Below, piece after piece: positions 1-7,454 of a DNA stretch of 14,935 nt. The position numbers and the translations under genes are program-made. Within the stretch, counting starts at the first letter, position 1. Each line of letters opens with the position of its first letter. The notes under the pieces are model-generated. The model was not told where the DNA came from. It saw nothing but the letters and a program-made list of their open reading frames with translations, and searched no databases. The DNA comes from Bacteroidales bacterium UBA5219 (GTDB lineage Bacteria > Bacteroidota > Bacteroidia > Bacteroidales > ML635J-15), in assembly GCA_002412425.1 (NCBI GenBank), contig DHVB01000065.1, positions 1 through 14,935 of the forward strand, given 5' to 3'.

Positions 1-144
1 CGGACTCAGTCACGTACACTTCGGCTTTGCTCAGTGCAACGCTTCATGTACGCTCCTTCGTCCTCAATTTCATCGCCTTGCATTTTAACACTTCTGAAAC
101 ACCTTAAAAATTCATTGTTTCAAAATTTGTTTTGAGACAGCCTC
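1..144 (-). repeat. Partial mobile-repeat (MITE-like) end, cut by window edge
   Basis: This is non-coding DNA downstream of glyA. On the minus strand it begins with GAGGCTGTCTCAAAA (144 to 130), the kind of terminus I associate with IS1182-like or MITE-type repeats in Bacteroidota (recollection, not a search). Inside are a small palindrome, TCAAAA at 120-125 with TTTTGA at 130-135, and a nested hairpin, CGTACA at 13-18 with TGTACG at 47-52 and TTGC at 27-30 with GCAA at 36-39. It is more GC-rich than the flanking DNA. The other end lies outside the window, so terminal inverted repeats and a target duplication cannot be verified. Confidence 0.45.
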
Positions 145-169
145 TTTTATTTATACAGTTATGTGTTTT

Positions 170-1450
170 TTAATAAGAAAACAAAGGAAATGGTGTCATC
201 ATTTCATTAACTTCTGCTCTTACTTTTTCTATTACTTTTTCGTTTGTATAATCAGCAATAACTCTGTCGATTAAGTCAACTATAATTGGCATGTGATTTT
301 CTTTTAACCCGCGTGTGGTAACAGCTGGCGTTCCAATTCTAATACCTGAGGTTTGGAAAGGAGAACGAGTGTCGAAAGGAACCATGTTTTTGTTAATTGT
401 AATATCTGCTTGCACCAAAGCGTTTTCAACTTGTCTTCCTGTAACATCAGGATATTTAGTTCTTAAATCAATTAACATAGAGTGGTTATCTGTTCCGCCA
501 CTTATAATTTTATATCCAGCGTCCATAAATGCTTTTGCCATTGTAGCTGCATTTTTCTTAACTTGCTTTTGGTATTCTTTAAATTCTGGACTTAAAGCTT
601 CGCCAAAAGCTACTGCTTTAGCTGCAATAACGTGCTCAAGTGGACCACCTTGCGTACCTGGGAAAACAGCAGAATTGATAAGTTCTGACATCATTTTTAT
701 TTCACCTTTTGGTGATTTTATTCCCCAAGGATTTTCAAAATCTTTACCTATAATAATAATACCACCACGTGGACCTCTTAAAGTTTTGTGAGTTGTAGAA
801 GTTACAATATGTGCATATTTTGCTGGATTGTTCAACAAGCCTGCAGCAATTAAGCCAGCTGGGTGAGCCATGTCAACCATAAAAATAGCACCTATTTTAT
901 CTGCAATTTCGCGCATGCGTTTATAATCCCACTCACGACTATAAGCAGATGCACCACCAATAATCATTTTTGGCTTTTGTTCTAATGCAAGTTTTTCCAT
1001 TGCATCGTAATCAACAGTGCCAGTTTCTTCTTTCACTTTGTACGAAATTGCATTATACAAAATTCCACTTAAATTTACTGGAGAACCATGTGATAAGTGA
1101 CCGCCATGAGCCAAATCAAAGCCCATAAAAGTGTCGCCAGGTTTTAAACATGCTAAAAATACAGCAGCATTAGCTTGTGCCCCTGAGTGTGGCTGAACAT
1201 TTGCATATTCTGCATCAAACAATTCTTTTAATCTGTCAATTGCTAACTGTTCGGTTTGGTCAACAAATTGACAACCACCATAATATCTCTTGCCAGGATA
1301 ACCTTCAGCATATTTGTTTGTCAATACTGAACCCATAGCTTCTAAAACTTGTTCACTTACAAAATTTTCTGAAGCGATTAATTCTATGCCATGCAATTGT
1401 CTGGCTCTTTCTTTTTCAATAATTTCAAATACTTTTTTGTCGCGTTTCAT
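170..1450 (-). CDS. glyA: Serine hydroxymethyltransferase
   Basis: This cytosolic PLP enzyme interconverts serine and glycine while transferring a one-carbon unit to tetrahydrofolate. The 426-residue product has the full family pattern: IELIASENF near residue 22, the NKYAEGYPGKRYYGG segment at 45-59, the HSGAQAN motif near 88, VDMAHPAGL near 192, and the PLP-lysine motif TSTTHKTLRGPRGG with the lysine at about residue 222. Length matches the bacterial norm of about 420. The frame is open upstream to 1492, but the extra 14 residues are low-complexity and hydrophobic. The ATG at 1450, giving MKRDKKVFEIIEKE, fits the family N-terminus and is chosen as start. It is divergent from the dehydrogenase gene across about 120 bases of very AT-rich DNA. 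Identification is secure. Confidence 0.97.
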   Translation of the reverse strand: MKRDKKVFEIIEKERARQLHGIELIASENFVSEQVLEAMGSVLTNKYAEGYPGKRYYGGCQFVDQTEQLAIDRLKELFDAEYANVQPHSGAQANAAVFLACLKPGDTFMGFDLAHGGHLSHGSPVNLSGILYNAISYKVKEETGTVDYDAMEKLALEQKPKMIIGGASAYSREWDYKRMREIADKIGAIFMVDMAHPAGLIAAGLLNNPAKYAHIVTSTTHKTLRGPRGGIIIIGKDFENPWGIKSPKGEIKMMSELINSAVFPGTQGGPLEHVIAAKAVAFGEALSPEFKEYQKQVKKNAATMAKAFMDAGYKIISGGTDNHSMLIDLRTKYPDVTGRQVENALVQADITINKNMVPFDTRSPFQTSGIRIGTPAVTTRGLKENHMPIIVDLIDRVIADYTNEKVIEKVRAEVNEMMTPFPLFSY

Positions 1451-1526
1451 AATTATTATTTTTTTTTGTAAAAATAAGAAATTTAATTTCAATAAAAAAA
1501 TAGATTAATCTGTTTTATAAAATGAG

Positions 1527-1557
1527 TTTAAAATTATAATTTTATTTTTTATATTTG
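1527..1557 (+). promoter_or_regulatory. Putative Bacteroidota-type promoter for the dehydrogenase operon
   Basis: TATATTTG at 1550-1557 matches the TAnnTTTG -7 box. TTTA at 1527-1530, 19 bases upstream, is an imperfect -33 box (consensus TTTG). Transcription would begin near 1563, leaving a short leader before the ATG at 1572. This argues against translation from the GTG at 1557, which overlaps the box. Pattern match only. Confidence 0.42.
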
Positions 1558-1571
1558 TGAAAAATTACAAG

Positions 1572-2678
1572 ATGTATTATTTGAATTTTGAAACTTTAGA
1601 AAAAATTTCTGTTCAAGCATTAGTCGCAGCAGGAGTGCCTGAAAATGACGCTAAAATTGTTGCTGATGTTTTGTTAGAAGCTGATAAATTGGGAATAGAT
1701 TCTCATGGAATTAATAGGTTGAAACCAATTTATTTAGATAGAATTAAAGATGGAATTTTAAACCCTGTAACAAAAATTGATACTATTCGCGAAACTTTTA
1801 CAACCGCTGTTTTAGATGCAAATAACGGAATGGGACATGTGGTTTCTAAAAAAGCAATGGAAATTTGCATAGAAAAAGCTAAAACCTATGGCATGGGAAT
1901 GGTAGCAGTAAGAAATAGCTCTCATTACGGAATTGCCGGATATTATGGTCTTATGGCTGCAAAAGAGGGTATGATAGGGATAACAGGAACCAATGCACGA
2001 CCATCTATTGCACCTACTTTTGGTGTGGAAAATATGTTGGGAACAAATCCACTTACTTTTGTGATGCCAAGCGACGAAGAATTTCCTTTCTTTTTAGATT
2101 GTGCAACCTCGGTAAGCCAAAGAGGTAAGTTTGAGTATTATGCAAAAATTGGAAAAGATTTACCAAAAGGCTGGGCTATTGACAAAAATGGAGAATCAAA
2201 AACAGATTCTAAGCAAGTTTTACAAGATTTGGTTGATGGAAATGCAGCACTTACACCTCTTGGAGGAATAGGAGAAGAAACAGCAGGATATAAAGGTTAT
2301 GGCTATGCTACTGTTGTAGAAATTTTATCTGCTGCTTTGCAAGGAGGAGGCTTTATGAAAGCACTTCTTGGATTTGAAAATGGTAAAAAAGTGCCATACA
2401 GATTAGGACATTTCTTTATCGCAATAAATATCGAAGCTTTTATTGAACTAGATGAATTTAAAAAAGCAACAGGAAATATTTTAAGGGATTTAAGAAATTC
2501 TGAAAAAATGCCAGGGAAAGATAGAATTTATACTGCAGGCGAAAAAGAGTATGAAGCTTTTTTAGAAAGGTCGAAAACAGGAGTGCCGATAAATCAATCT
2601 TTGTGGGAAGAAATTAAAAATATAATTTTAGAATATAAACTTAAAGATTTTTATAAAATTTTTAAAATTAATGATTAA
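1572..2678 (+). CDS. Malate/L-lactate dehydrogenase family (Ldh_2) NAD(P)-dependent oxidoreductase
   Basis: The family comprises NAD(P)-dependent 2-hydroxyacid dehydrogenases (malate, L-lactate, ureidoglycolate, L-sulfolactate), unrelated in fold to classical LDH/MDH. The 369-residue product shows the hallmark DSHGINRL at 43-50 with the conserved histidine at 45, VRNSSHYGIAGYYG at 113-126, LGTNPLTFVMP near 156-166, DCATSVSQRGK at 176-186, and the glycine-rich KGYGYATVVEILSAALQGG stretch. No signal peptide is seen, so it should be cytosolic. It is slightly longer than the usual ~350 because of a lysine-rich C-terminal tail. The ATG at 1572 is preferred over an in-frame GTG at 1557. It is first of a plus-strand run, 24 bases before the lipase gene. 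Substrate cannot be read from sequence; malate or lactate is most likely. Confidence 0.88.
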   Translation: MYYLNFETLEKISVQALVAAGVPENDAKIVADVLLEADKLGIDSHGINRLKPIYLDRIKDGILNPVTKIDTIRETFTTAVLDANNGMGHVVSKKAMEICIEKAKTYGMGMVAVRNSSHYGIAGYYGLMAAKEGMIGITGTNARPSIAPTFGVENMLGTNPLTFVMPSDEEFPFFLDCATSVSQRGKFEYYAKIGKDLPKGWAIDKNGESKTDSKQVLQDLVDGNAALTPLGGIGEETAGYKGYGYATVVEILSAALQGGGFMKALLGFENGKKVPYRLGHFFIAINIEAFIELDEFKKATGNILRDLRNSEKMPGKDRIYTAGEKEYEAFLERSKTGVPINQSLWEEIKNIILEYKLKDFYKIFKIND

Positions 2679-2683
2679 GTTTG
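2676..2683 (+). promoter_or_regulatory. Possible internal -7 box before the lipase gene
   Basis: TAAGTTTG matches TAnnTTTG and overlaps the dehydrogenase stop codon, 19 bases before the lipase ATG. No convincing TTTG -33 box lies at the right spacing. It could give separate expression of the lipase-glpK-mqnE group but may be chance in AT-rich DNA. Confidence 0.22.
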
Positions 2684-2702
2684 TGATTATTTAGTGTGAA
2701 AA

Positions 2703-3623
2703 ATGAAAGTAATTGAAAATTGGTTCAGAGCATCTGATGGAAAAGATATTTTTTATAATGAGTTTTTGCCTGATAATATAGACGATGTAAAATTTGTTGT
2801 TCAAATTTTTCATGGAATGGCAGAACACTCGGAAAGATATACTCATTTTGCAGAATTCTTAACTAGTAAAGGAGCAGCTGTTTATGCATCTGACCATAGA
2901 GGACATGGAAGGAATTGTTTAAGACCTGGAGAATATGGAGTATGGGCAAAAAAAGGAGCTTGGTTTACAATAGTTGACGACTTAAAAGTTCTTAACGATA
3001 TTACAGCAAAAAACTTTCCAGATAAACCAAACTTTATATTAGGGCATAGCATGGGATCTTTCTTAGCACGTTCTTTTATAACAAAATATAGCAGAGGATT
3101 AAATGGAGTAATACTTTCGGGAACAGGAACAAATTCAAATTTAATTTTAAATACTGCAAAAGCTATTGCTTGGAAGCAATGTAATTTTAGAAGCCCAGCA
3201 AAACCAGCAAAACTGTTAGATAAATTGTCGTTTTCAAGCTTTAATAAATCTTACGACAAACCATATCAATGGCTAACTCGAGATCAAAAAATTATTGACG
3301 AATACATTGACGATCCTTATTGTGGAGGAGTTTTTTCTTCTTCTTTTTATTATAATTTTTTCTCTGGCTTATTGCATGTAAACCAATTGAATAAGGCAAA
3401 AAAAATTGCGAAAGATTTACCTATATTATTTGTTTCGGGAGATAAAGACCCAGTTGGAAATTATGGAAAAGGAGTGAAGCAAGCTGTAGAATTTTATAAA
3501 AAAGCAAGACTTTCAAATATTGACGTAAAACTATATCCCGAAGCTCGACACGAAATCCTCAATGAAATAAATAAAGATGAGGTTTATAATGATATTTTAA
3601 ATTGGATAACAAAGCATTTATAA
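2703..3623 (+). CDS. Alpha/beta hydrolase, monoacylglycerol lipase-like
   Basis: This is a 306-residue serine hydrolase of the Hydrolase_4 / monoacylglycerol lipase group, predicted to cleave monoacylglycerols or lysophospholipids to glycerol(-phosphate) derivatives plus fatty acid. The oxyanion-hole segment FHGMAEHSERY lies at 36-46, SDHRGHGRN at 63-71, and the nucleophile elbow GHSMGS at 114-119 with Ser116. The acid is expected at Asp249 in SGDKDPVGNYG and the base at His283 in YPEARHEI. The triad is therefore complete. No signal peptide is present, so it probably acts in the cytosol on internalised or membrane-derived lipids. Only six bases separate it from glpK, which supports a role in supplying glycerol. 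The lysophospholipase annotation (PldB-like) is a close alternative. Confidence 0.87.
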   Translation: MKVIENWFRASDGKDIFYNEFLPDNIDDVKFVVQIFHGMAEHSERYTHFAEFLTSKGAAVYASDHRGHGRNCLRPGEYGVWAKKGAWFTIVDDLKVLNDITAKNFPDKPNFILGHSMGSFLARSFITKYSRGLNGVILSGTGTNSNLILNTAKAIAWKQCNFRSPAKPAKLLDKLSFSSFNKSYDKPYQWLTRDQKIIDEYIDDPYCGGVFSSSFYYNFFSGLLHVNQLNKAKKIAKDLPILFVSGDKDPVGNYGKGVKQAVEFYKKARLSNIDVKLYPEARHEILNEINKDEVYNDILNWITKHL

Positions 3624-3629
3624 TATAAA

Positions 3630-5111
3630 ATGTCTAAAAAATATATTTTAGCACTCGACCAAGGTACAACATCTTCAAGAGCGATTTTATTCGACAATAA
3701 TTTTGATATTATTGGAATTGAGCAGTCTGAAACTAAACAAATTTTTCATAGACCTGGCTGGGTAGAACAAAATGCAATAGAAATTTATGAAACTCAAGTT
3801 TATGTTGCTAGAAAATTACTTGCAAAATTATCTATAAACAATAATGATATTATTGGAATAGGAATAACTAATCAAAGAGAGACAACGATTGTTTGGGACA
3901 AAAATACAGGCGTACCTGTTTATAATGCAATAGTGTGGCAAGATAAAAGAACTTCTGAATGTTGTGAAAATTTACGAAAATCTGAGTTTGGAAACTATGT
4001 TAATGATAAAACCGGACTTGTAGTCGATGCTTATTTTTCTGCTTCTAAAATTCAATGGATATTAGACAATGTGGACAATGCTCGACAAAAAGCAGAAAAT
4101 GGAGAACTTCTTTTTGGAACAGTTGATACTTGGTTGGTTTGGAATTTAAGCGGCAGAAAACTTCATGTTACAGATTATTCAAATGCTTCTCGAACTATGT
4201 TGTTTGATATTCACAACTTGGTTTGGGACGAAAAAATTCTTGAATATTTTAATATTCCAAAACAAATTTTACCAAAAGTTTTAAATTCTTCTGAAATTTA
4301 TGGTAAAACAGCAAAACAAACTTTTGGAGATAATCAAATTGATATAGCAGCAATTCTTGGCGACCAACAAGCATCAATGTTTGGGCATAATTGTTTTAAT
4401 GTTGGAGATGTGAAAAATACTTATGGTACAGGCTGTTTTATGTTGATGAATATTGGCGAAAAATTTGCAAAAAGTGAATCTGGACTTGTTACAACAATAG
4501 CTTGGGGAATTGAAAACAAAATTACTTATGCTTTAGAAGGAAGTGTGTTTGTTGCAGGAGCTGTAATTCAATGGCTTAGAGATAATCTTAAAATTGTTGA
4601 AACCGCTCAAGAAACCGAAGAAATTGCTTTGTCTGTAAAATCAAGCGAAGGAGTTTATTTTGTGCCTGCTTTTGCTGGCTTGGGAGCGCCATATTGGGAT
4701 ATGAATGCAAAAGCAGCTATTCACGGAATTACAGGTGCAACAAACTATAAACATATTGTTAGAGCAGCTGTAGAATCCATGGCTTTGCAAACTAAAGATG
4801 TGCTAGAAGCAATGCAAAAAGACGCAAATGCAAAAATTAATGTTTTAAATGTAGATGGAGGTGCTGCTGCAAATAATTTTTTATTACAATTTCAAGCAGA
4901 TATTTTAAATATTGAAGTTTTAAAACCAAAAATCCTTGAGTCAACAGCTCTTGGTGTGGCTTTTATGGTTGCAATTTCAACAAAATTTAAAACTTTGGAC
5001 GAAATTTTGAAAATTCGCAAAATAGAAAAGAAGTTTACACCCAAAATGAAGGAATCAGAAAGAAATTTTGTTTATTCTCAATGGTTAGAAGCAGTTGACC
5101 GAGTAAGATAA
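3630..5111 (+). CDS. glpK: Glycerol kinase
   Basis: It phosphorylates glycerol with ATP to sn-glycerol-3-phosphate, the entry step to glycerolipid synthesis or, through G3P dehydrogenase, glycolysis. The 493-residue FGGY-family protein has the N-terminal phosphate-binding LALDQGTTSSRA at 7-18, the glycerol-contacting NQRETT at 81-86 and IVWQDKRT at 101-108, DYSNASRTMLFD at 182-193, the catalytic aspartate in ILGDQQASMFG (Asp245), GLGAPYWD, and the C-terminal adenine-site motif DGGAAANNFLLQFQAD. These are glycerol-specific rather than generic FGGY features, and length is close to E. coli GlpK (about 500). It lies between the acylglycerol lipase and mqnE with gaps of 6 and 9 bases, so cotranscription is likely. 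No glycerol facilitator (glpF) or G3P dehydrogenase is in the window. Confidence 0.97.
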   Translation: MSKKYILALDQGTTSSRAILFDNNFDIIGIEQSETKQIFHRPGWVEQNAIEIYETQVYVARKLLAKLSINNNDIIGIGITNQRETTIVWDKNTGVPVYNAIVWQDKRTSECCENLRKSEFGNYVNDKTGLVVDAYFSASKIQWILDNVDNARQKAENGELLFGTVDTWLVWNLSGRKLHVTDYSNASRTMLFDIHNLVWDEKILEYFNIPKQILPKVLNSSEIYGKTAKQTFGDNQIDIAAILGDQQASMFGHNCFNVGDVKNTYGTGCFMLMNIGEKFAKSESGLVTTIAWGIENKITYALEGSVFVAGAVIQWLRDNLKIVETAQETEEIALSVKSSEGVYFVPAFAGLGAPYWDMNAKAAIHGITGATNYKHIVRAAVESMALQTKDVLEAMQKDANAKINVLNVDGGAAANNFLLQFQADILNIEVLKPKILESTALGVAFMVAISTKFKTLDEILKIRKIEKKFTPKMKESERNFVYSQWLEAVDRVR

Positions 5112-5120
5112 AATTAAATA

Positions 5121-6224
5121 ATGCAAAAATTCTTATCAAAATATTCTTCCGAGCATCAAGGAATTGCAAAATCTGTGTTTGAAAATAAACGATTGAGTTT
5201 TGACCAAGCTCTTTTTCTTTATGAAAATGCAGACCCAATATTTTGTGGCTTACTTGCTGATTATAAAAGAACTCAGTTATATCAAAATAAAATATTTTTC
5301 AATAAAAATATTCATATAGAAATTACAAATATTTGCGTAAACAAATGTAGATTTTGCTCATTTTTCAGAGAAAAAGGTCAAGATGGATCTTGGGATTTGG
5401 AAGCTGAAGATGTTTTAGAAATTGTAAAAGAAAAAGTATCAACAAGAATTACAGAATTACATTTTACAGGCGGTTTACATTCTAAAAAAACAACAGATTT
5501 TTATTCAAATTTATTTAAAAAAATAAAAAAAACTTATCCTCATTTACATATTAAAGCATTTACATCTGTTGAGATAGAGCATTTTTCAAAAGTTGATGGA
5601 ATAAATCTTTTTGAGCTTTTAAAACTGTTAAAAGAATCTGGTTTAAACTCGCTTGCAGGTGGAGGTGCAGAAATTTTAAATGATGATATTCGTAAAAAAA
5701 TATGTCCCGAAAAAACAAATTCTGAAACTTGGTTGCAAATTCATAAATACGCTCACCAACTTGGCTTAAAAACCAATTGCACAATGCTTTACGGACATAT
5801 TGAAACGAACAAAGACAGAGTAAAACATCTTGAACTTTTACGCAATTTGCAGGACGAAACAAATGGATTTAATAGTTTTATTCCTTTAAAGTACAAAATT
5901 CAAGGAAATAAACTTGCTTTAAAGCAAGAAGCCTCTTTGATTGATGAATTAAAAAATTATTCTATTTCTCGTTTGTTTTTAGATAATATACCACATTTAA
6001 AAGCATATTGGCCCATGTGTGGCAAGGAAACAGCTCTTTTGGCAATGTCGTTTGGAGCAGATGATTTTGATGGCACAATTTCAAATACTACAAAAATTTA
6101 TTCTATGGCTGGTGCCGAACAAAAACCTGAACTCGGTTGTGATGAAATTAAAGAGCTCGCCGAAAATGCAGGATTTATTGCTGTAGAAAGAGATTCTGAA
6201 TATAGGGAGTTGATTTTTTTCTAA
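5121..6224 (+). CDS. mqnE: Aminofutalosine synthase (radical SAM), menaquinone biosynthesis
   Basis: MqnE joins the adenosyl radical from SAM to the chorismate-derived enolpyruvyl benzoate to give 6-amino-6-deoxyfutalosine, an early step of the futalosine route to menaquinone. The 367-residue protein carries the radical SAM cluster motif CVNKCRFC (Cys72, Cys76, Cys79) in the setting NICVNKCRFCSF, then ELHFTGGLH at 112-120, TSVEIEHFSK near 148, and SLAGGGAEIL followed by KKICPEKT. The last two blocks, with TMLYGHIET and QDETNGFNSFIPL, are what I recognise as MqnE rather than the related MqnC or CofH. It starts nine bases after glpK. No other mqn gene is visible. It is convergent with the TM2 lipoprotein gene, 41 bases away, with no clear intrinsic terminator between them. 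Confidence 0.92.
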   Translation: MQKFLSKYSSEHQGIAKSVFENKRLSFDQALFLYENADPIFCGLLADYKRTQLYQNKIFFNKNIHIEITNICVNKCRFCSFFREKGQDGSWDLEAEDVLEIVKEKVSTRITELHFTGGLHSKKTTDFYSNLFKKIKKTYPHLHIKAFTSVEIEHFSKVDGINLFELLKLLKESGLNSLAGGGAEILNDDIRKKICPEKTNSETWLQIHKYAHQLGLKTNCTMLYGHIETNKDRVKHLELLRNLQDETNGFNSFIPLKYKIQGNKLALKQEASLIDELKNYSISRLFLDNIPHLKAYWPMCGKETALLAMSFGADDFDGTISNTTKIYSMAGAEQKPELGCDEIKELAENAGFIAVERDSEYRELIFF

Positions 6225-6265
6225 AAAGTTGAGTTTTAGTTCTTTATTTCAAAAATTATAGGTTA

Positions 6266-7060
6266 CTAATCAATATATTTTCCTCCCTTGGGCTGCAACC
6301 CTCCTGTTACAAGCAATATTATATCAATAATCCAACCAATTCCACACAATGCCCCTGTTAGTAAATATAATATTCCCATGCCTATATGTCCTAAATAAAA
6401 TCTATGTATTCCTAAAAGTCCTAAGAAAAACCATAAAACTATAGCAACAACTAAACTTTTATCTTTTGGATTGTTACTTTTTGGTATTATAGAATCATTG
6501 TCATTACTGCGATTTGAGTTAGGTTGTGTGAATACTGTTGATGTGCCATTAGAAAAATTAATTTTGAATATTTCACTTTTATTTACTGTAAAAGTTGGTC
6601 CATAAATATTATCACACATTAGATATTTAACTTCGTATTGATTAACTTCCAACACTTTCGCAGAAATTTTATCTCCGTTTTTTAAAATAATTATATCACA
6701 TTCAATATCTGAAGTGGTAACTAACTTTTTTGAATCATTTTTTGCTTTTGAAACTAGAGTTGAATTTTCTGATTCTTGTGGTATTATGTTTAAGTCATCA
6801 TCTGAAGCATATAAAAGAGGCTCTTCGACAGTTTTGTTTGTTTCAGTAGCATTAGTAGCATTAAGTTGCTCTTGTACTTCAACAAAATCAGCTGTTTTAT
6901 TAAAATTTTTGTTTTCACTTTTTCTTTCAGCTACAGGTCTGTTACCAATGCGATTAACATGATAACCAGGCATATAACGTCTCTTTTGAATTGTACAAGA
7001 TGCAACAAGAATTACAATCAAAAGTATTGATAAAAACGCACTAATAGGAAATTTTTCATA
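6266..7060 (-). CDS. Lipoprotein with C-terminal TM2 domain
   Basis: The frame extends without a stop to the ATG at 7060, giving 264 residues. A start at the TTG at 7021 would cut off half of the signal sequence. From the ATG, the N-terminus MKNFLLVRFYQYFLIVILVASC is a good lipoprotein signal with lipobox VASC and Cys22. A low-complexity acidic, Asn-rich region follows. At about 118-175 is a globular segment (DIIILKNGDKISAKVLEV...GPTFTVNKSEIFKI), a module I associate with Bacteroidota envelope proteins. At about 198-256 is a TM2 domain: a hydrophobic helix, the GIHRFYLG motif, a second helix, and the aspartate in IIDIILL. Function is unknown. A lipid anchor and two membrane helices in one chain is topologically curious. 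It has its own predicted promoter upstream. Confidence 0.83.
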   Translation of the reverse strand, partial: YEKFPISAFLSILLIVILVASCTIQKRRYMPGYHVNRIGNRPVAERKSENKNFNKTADFVEVQEQLNATNATETNKTVEEPLLYASDDDLNIIPQESENSTLVSKAKNDSKKLVTTSDIECDIIILKNGDKISAKVLEVNQYEVKYLMCDNIYGPTFTVNKSEIFKINFSNGTSTVFTQPNSNRSNDNDSIIPKSNNPKDKSLVVAIVLWFFLGLLGIHRFYLGHIGMGILYLLTGALCGIGWIIDIILLVTGGLQPKGGKYID

Positions 7061-7126
7061 ACTTTAATTTTACAGGTTATTATTTGCTTTTTTAAATCTT
7101 AATATTCATACAATCTAAAATTTTAA

Positions 7127-7155
7127 CAAATATATGTAAAATTTTTGTAAAACAA
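7127..7155 (-). promoter_or_regulatory. Predicted promoter of the TM2 lipoprotein gene
   Basis: On the minus strand, TTG (7155-7153), an 18-base spacer and TATATTTG (7134-7127) match the Bacteroidota -33/-7 arrangement. Transcription would start near 7120, about 60 bases before the ATG at 7060. This is the best-formed promoter seen in the window, and it supports the longer start for the gene. Confidence 0.5.
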
Positions 7156-7216
7156 TTTGATTAATAGCAACTATATTTTTATGAGTAACAATTTTGTTTA
7201 AAATATTTAAGTTGCC

Positions 7217-7402
7217 TCATTGAACTTCTGATGCAATATCTGCTTCTTCCCAATTATCTATGTTTGACAAAAGTTCTTTTGAATTAATTTGCAAATTTCT
7301 AGCTTTTAGAATTGCTTCAGATTCATTTTCTGCAAGTATTTCGTAAGTACAAAAACCTGAATAGTGAATTTTGACTTCGTATTTTTTAGTTTTTTTGTTC
7401 AT
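7217..7402 (-). CDS. Small protein of unknown function in the restriction-modification operon
   Basis: A 61-residue soluble protein begins with MNKKTKKYEVKIHYSGFC and continues with a TYEILAENESEAILKARN-type segment. The pattern of a beta strand (YEVKIHY), a second strand (TYEILAE) and a helix rich in EA..KA resembles the DpnD/PcfM-like small domain (PF14207). That match is from memory and is tentative. It ends in an acidic stretch (NWEEADIASEV). It lies 52 bases downstream of the nuclease gene on the same strand, with no TAnnTTTG box in the gap, so it is probably the third gene of the unit. It lacks the helix-turn-helix look of a C (controller) protein. Small size limits certainty, but the codon pattern and conserved-looking strand-helix layout favour a real gene. 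Confidence 0.62.
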   Translation of the reverse strand: MNKKTKKYEVKIHYSGFCTYEILAENESEAILKARNLQINSKELLSNIDNWEEADIASEVQ

Positions 7403-7454
7403 TATGTTAATGTTTTAATTGTATTAAGGGTTGAAAATAAATGGTATGTGTATT

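Noticed and set aside
315..791. 158-codon plus-strand frame over glyA
   Set aside because: It lies antisense within the unambiguous glyA gene, and its translation has no family features; a shadow frame.
1493..1571. GTG at 1557 as the dehydrogenase start
   Set aside because: It overlaps the TATATTTG box, and the ATG 15 bases later fits the family N-terminus.
5560..5862. 100-codon minus-strand frame inside mqnE
   Set aside because: The opposite strand encodes well-conserved MqnE motifs over the same bases; no independent support.
7217..7402. Controller (C) protein of the restriction system
   Set aside because: The 61-residue product shows a strand-strand-helix pattern rather than a helix-turn-helix, and it lies downstream of the nuclease instead of upstream.
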